Shown here: positions 5,607 through 7,216 of the stretch, in pieces
Position numbering within the stretch: the stretch's first letter is position 1
Layout of the letters: each line of letters begins with the position of its first letter
Assembly (NCBI GenBank): GCA_900553675.1
Contig: USEH01000112.1
Span: 1-7,216, forward strand
DNA length: 7,216 nucleotides
Source: an uncultured Ruminococcus sp.
GTDB lineage: Bacteria > Bacillota > Clostridia > Oscillospirales > Ruminococcaceae
Reading direction: 5' to 3'
Notes under the pieces: model-generated
Seen by the model: the letters and a program-made list of their open reading frames with translations, nothing else
Told to the model about the DNA's origin: nothing
Databases searched by the model: none
Program-made: the position numbers and the translations under genes

Positions 5607-6341
5607 TTATTTCTTTCGGTTCAGATATGGGTAAGGACTCATATTTGCCTTTGCGCGCTTGTCTTCAAGAATAAGACCGTAGACGAACAGCACTGCACAT
5701 ACTATTGCCGCAACGCCGAACGGGAAGGCGATGAACCAATAAGGGACAGTGTCCTTTCCTGCGGGGAGCTTGCCTACCCTCAGCGAATAGCTCAGCACCG
5801 GATCGTTGATAAGATTCAGCTTCGACATCGCTTGTGAAAGCATTCTTTCCTCCTGAGAGGAGAGCTTTTTGAATCTTCCTTCGATTTCAACTATGTTTCC
5901 CTTATATCCGTCATCAGGATTCTGAGCGTATGAGAGGTAAGCGTCGATAATACCCTGAATGTCGGCGTCTCCGCGCTTGTCCGCGCGAACCAGGGTGGCA
6001 ATCTGAGTGCCGTCGGGAGCGTCGAGATACATAAGATAATAATAATCGGTGGCGGCGGCTTCGGTCTCCGCGATGTATCCGAGCTTGGTCAAAAACTTGT
6101 AAGCACTTCCGGTGACATACTGTCCGTCAAGGTCGGAGCCGAGGTTGATTTCCGACAGCTCCTTAACATTCTTAGCTTTGGATGCGTTTGAATATATGCC
6201 GAGTATAGCGGCAAAGGTCGGGATGAAGACAATGATAGACATTATTGCCGCAGCAAGCATTGCCCAGACCCTGCTGCCGGACAGAAACTGTTTCAACGTG
6301 GTATCTTCAGTTTCGGAAAACTGCTTTTGTGTGTTGTTCAT
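5607..6341 (-). CDS. Two-helix membrane protein of unknown function
   Basis: I do not recognise the function of this 244-residue protein. A polar N-terminus (about 24 residues) is followed by a hydrophobic helix at about residues 25-50. Next comes a hydrophilic domain of about 148 residues, then a second hydrophobic helix at about 201-224, and a basic tail with EDKRAK and a final NRKK. The positive tail suggests both ends are in the cytoplasm and the middle domain is outside. That domain contains DLDGQYVTGSAYKFLTKLG, a YYYLMYLDAPDGTQIATLV strand and an acidic/lysine-rich stretch, with no catalytic motif I can name. It faintly recalls uncharacterised clostridial DUF6709-type proteins; that is memory only. 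The first helix has no signal-peptidase-like site and probably stays as an anchor. AAGGAG lies 14 nt before the ATG, a long spacing, so initiation may be weak or another start may be used. It is convergent with dpaB and has its own promoter and terminator. Confidence 0.8.
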   Translation of the reverse strand: MNNTQKQFSETEDTTLKQFLSGSRVWAMLAAAIMSIIVFIPTFAAILGIYSNASKAKNVKELSEINLGSDLDGQYVTGSAYKFLTKLGYIAETEAAATDYYYLMYLDAPDGTQIATLVRADKRGDADIQGIIDAYLSYAQNPDDGYKGNIVEIEGRFKKLSSQEERMLSQAMSKLNLINDPVLSYSLRVGKLPAGKDTVPYWFIAFPFGVAAIVCAVLFVYGLILEDKRAKANMSPYPYLNRKK

Positions 6342-6430
6342 AACTGCAATTCTATCTCCTTGTAAGTAGATTCCTGATAATTAAGACTGATGGCAGCCGC
6401 TTGATAAGTCGGTGCATCAAATACCAACAT

Positions 6431-6459
6431 ATTATAACATAACAAGCTCCTTTAGTCAA
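6431..6459 (-). promoter_or_regulatory. Strong sigma-A-type promoter for the membrane-protein gene
   Basis: On the minus strand, TTGACT (complement of 6454-6459) is followed after exactly 17 bp by TATAAT (complement of 6431-6436). A TG one base before it gives the extended form TGTTATAAT. Transcription would begin near 6424, with a leader of about 83 nt before the ATG at 6341. No clear hairpin is seen in that leader. Confidence 0.8.
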
Positions 6460-6545
6460 CAAAAAAGAGGGGGAATATGCAAATATATTTGGTGTAATAG
6501 TCATTTTAAATAAAACAGCCAAGTTAATTATGTGTTACTTTCTTC

Positions 6546-6574
6546 TTGCACATTTCCGCGAAAAATGCTATAAT
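6546..6574 (+). promoter_or_regulatory. Sigma-A-type promoter with extended -10 for the DUF1846 gene
   Basis: TTGCAC (6546-6551) and TATAAT (6569-6574) are 17 bp apart, with TG just before the -10 (TGCTATAAT). The start would be near 6581, giving a leader of about 39 nt. Together with the minus-strand promoter at 6431-6459, this makes a divergent arrangement with starts about 157 bp apart. Apart from these two promoters, I see nothing further in the 278-bp gap between the genes. Confidence 0.82.
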
Positions 6575-6606
6575 ATTTTGTAATTTGCAAATACGATATG
6601 AGTTTC

Positions 6607-6612
6607 GGGGGA
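6607..6612 (+). promoter_or_regulatory. Ribosome binding site that decides the TTG start of the DUF1846 gene
   Basis: GGGGGA is 7 nt before the TTG at 6620. No ATG or GTG in this frame is suitably placed, and another in-frame TTG at 6614 is only 1 nt from this site and so too close. Confidence 0.65.
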
Positions 6613-6619
6613 ATTGATT

Positions 6620-7216
6620 TTGTTTGAAATAGGTTTTGACAATGATAAGTATCTTTCCTTGCAGTCGCAGCACATCAAGGAACGCATCGGCAAGTTTGGA
6701 GGCAAGCTTTATCTTGAATTTGGCGGAAAGCTTTTTGACGATTATCACGCTTCACGCGTGCTTCCTGGATTCCAGCCGGATTCAAAGCTGAAAATGCTTT
6801 TGCAGCTTAAGGATCAGGCAGAAATAGTAGTCGTTATTAATTCCGGAGATATCGAGCAGAATAAGGTCAGAGGAGATATCGGCATAACTTATGATATGGA
6901 CGTGCTCAGGCTTATTGACGCTTTCAGGGCTTACGGTCTTTATGTGGGAAGCGTTGTACTTTCCATGTATAAAGAGCAGCCGGCAGCTCAGGCATTTGAA
7001 AGAAAGCTTGAGGCTTTGGGAATAACTGTATACCGGCACTATGAAATTGAAGGCTATCCCTCTAATCTTTCAAAGGTCATTAGCGACGAAGGCTACGGCA
7101 AAAACGACTACATAGAAACCTCCCGCGAGCTTATTGTTATAACAGCCCCAGGTCCCGGAAGCGGCAAGATGGCTACCTGCCTTTCCCAGCTATATCACGA
7201 TCATAAAAGGGGAATA
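6620..7216 (+). CDS. DUF1846 family protein, N-terminal part (3' truncated by window edge)
   Basis: An open frame of 199 codons runs to the right edge without a stop. From the TTG start the product reads MLFEIGFDNDKYLSLQS, matching the conserved (K)IGFDxxKYLxxQS opening of DUF1846 proteins. It continues with KLYLEFGGKLFDDYHASRVLPGF, IEQNKVRGDIGITYDMDVLRL, YRHYEIEGYPS, ISDEGYGKNDYIET and TAPGPGSGKMATCLSQLYH. The last is a glycine-rich GSGK loop resembling a nucleotide-binding P-loop. Family members are about 500 residues, so roughly 300 residues lie outside the window. The family is widespread in Firmicutes and anaerobes and has had structural but, as far as I know, no firm biochemical characterisation. 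I assign no reaction. The start is set by GGGGGA 7 nt upstream and by where family similarity begins. It has its own promoter, divergent from the membrane-protein gene. Family identification is confident from several long conserved segments. Confidence 0.9.
   Translation, partial: MFEIGFDNDKYLSLQSQHIKERIGKFGGKLYLEFGGKLFDDYHASRVLPGFQPDSKLKMLLQLKDQAEIVVVINSGDIEQNKVRGDIGITYDMDVLRLIDAFRAYGLYVGSVVLSMYKEQPAAQAFERKLEALGITVYRHYEIEGYPSNLSKVISDEGYGKNDYIETSRELIVITAPGPGSGKMATCLSQLYHDHKRGI

Noticed and set aside
6524..6748. Short minus-strand frames at 6524-6748 and 6782-7039.
   Set aside because: They are antisense to the DUF1846 gene and its promoter, whose plus-strand frame is strongly conserved, and their translations show no recognisable features.

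Overview
The window looks like chromosome of a low-to-mid GC, endospore-forming Firmicute of the class Clostridia. Three things point there: both subunits of dipicolinate synthase (dpaA, dpaB; a spore-specific function), the MEP isoprenoid gene ispE, and a COG1313-type radical SAM protein typical of anaerobes. Protein resemblances are to Bacillus/Clostridia families. All identifications were made by reading the translated sequence and recalling the families; no database search was run. There is no sign of phage, insertion sequence, CRISPR, tRNA or rRNA.

Layout. (1) 1-380: 3' end of rsmA (16S rRNA dimethyladenosine transferase). (2) 423-3924: a compact plus-strand transcription unit. A strong vegetative-type promoter (TTGACT, 17 bp, TGCTATAAT) drives an Lrp/AsnC regulator, a class I/II PLP aminotransferase, ispE and a radical SAM protein. 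The genes are 9 nt apart or overlap by 8 and 4 nt, and the unit ends in a clean 11-bp hairpin terminator. (3) 3925-5545: a second plus-strand unit, dpaA-dpaB, with an 8-nt overlap. Its roughly 200-nt leader contains a possible promoter and a nested set of inverted repeats (3987-4086) that could fold as a branched RNA; I do not recognise it as a known riboswitch. (4) 5607-6459: a minus-strand gene for a two-helix membrane protein of unknown function, convergent with dpaB, with its own strong promoter and a terminator in the shared gap. (5) 6546-7216: a divergent plus-strand gene with a near-consensus promoter and a TTG start, encoding the N-terminal 199 residues of a DUF1846-family protein that runs off the window.

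How the genes fit together. The regulator plus aminotransferase resemble the B. subtilis yugG-yugH pair and plausibly form a self-contained amino-acid-responsive module. Co-transcription with ispE and the radical SAM gene is clear from the overlaps, but no direct pathway link is evident. DpaA and DpaB together make dipicolinic acid from a lysine-pathway intermediate in the mother cell. The usual Bacillus partners (asd, dapG, dapA) are not beside them here.

The window is mostly ordinary housekeeping and sporulation chromosome. The observations most worth a second look are the structured leader before dpaA, the uncharacterised radical SAM protein coupled to ispE, and the two genes of unknown function at the right end.
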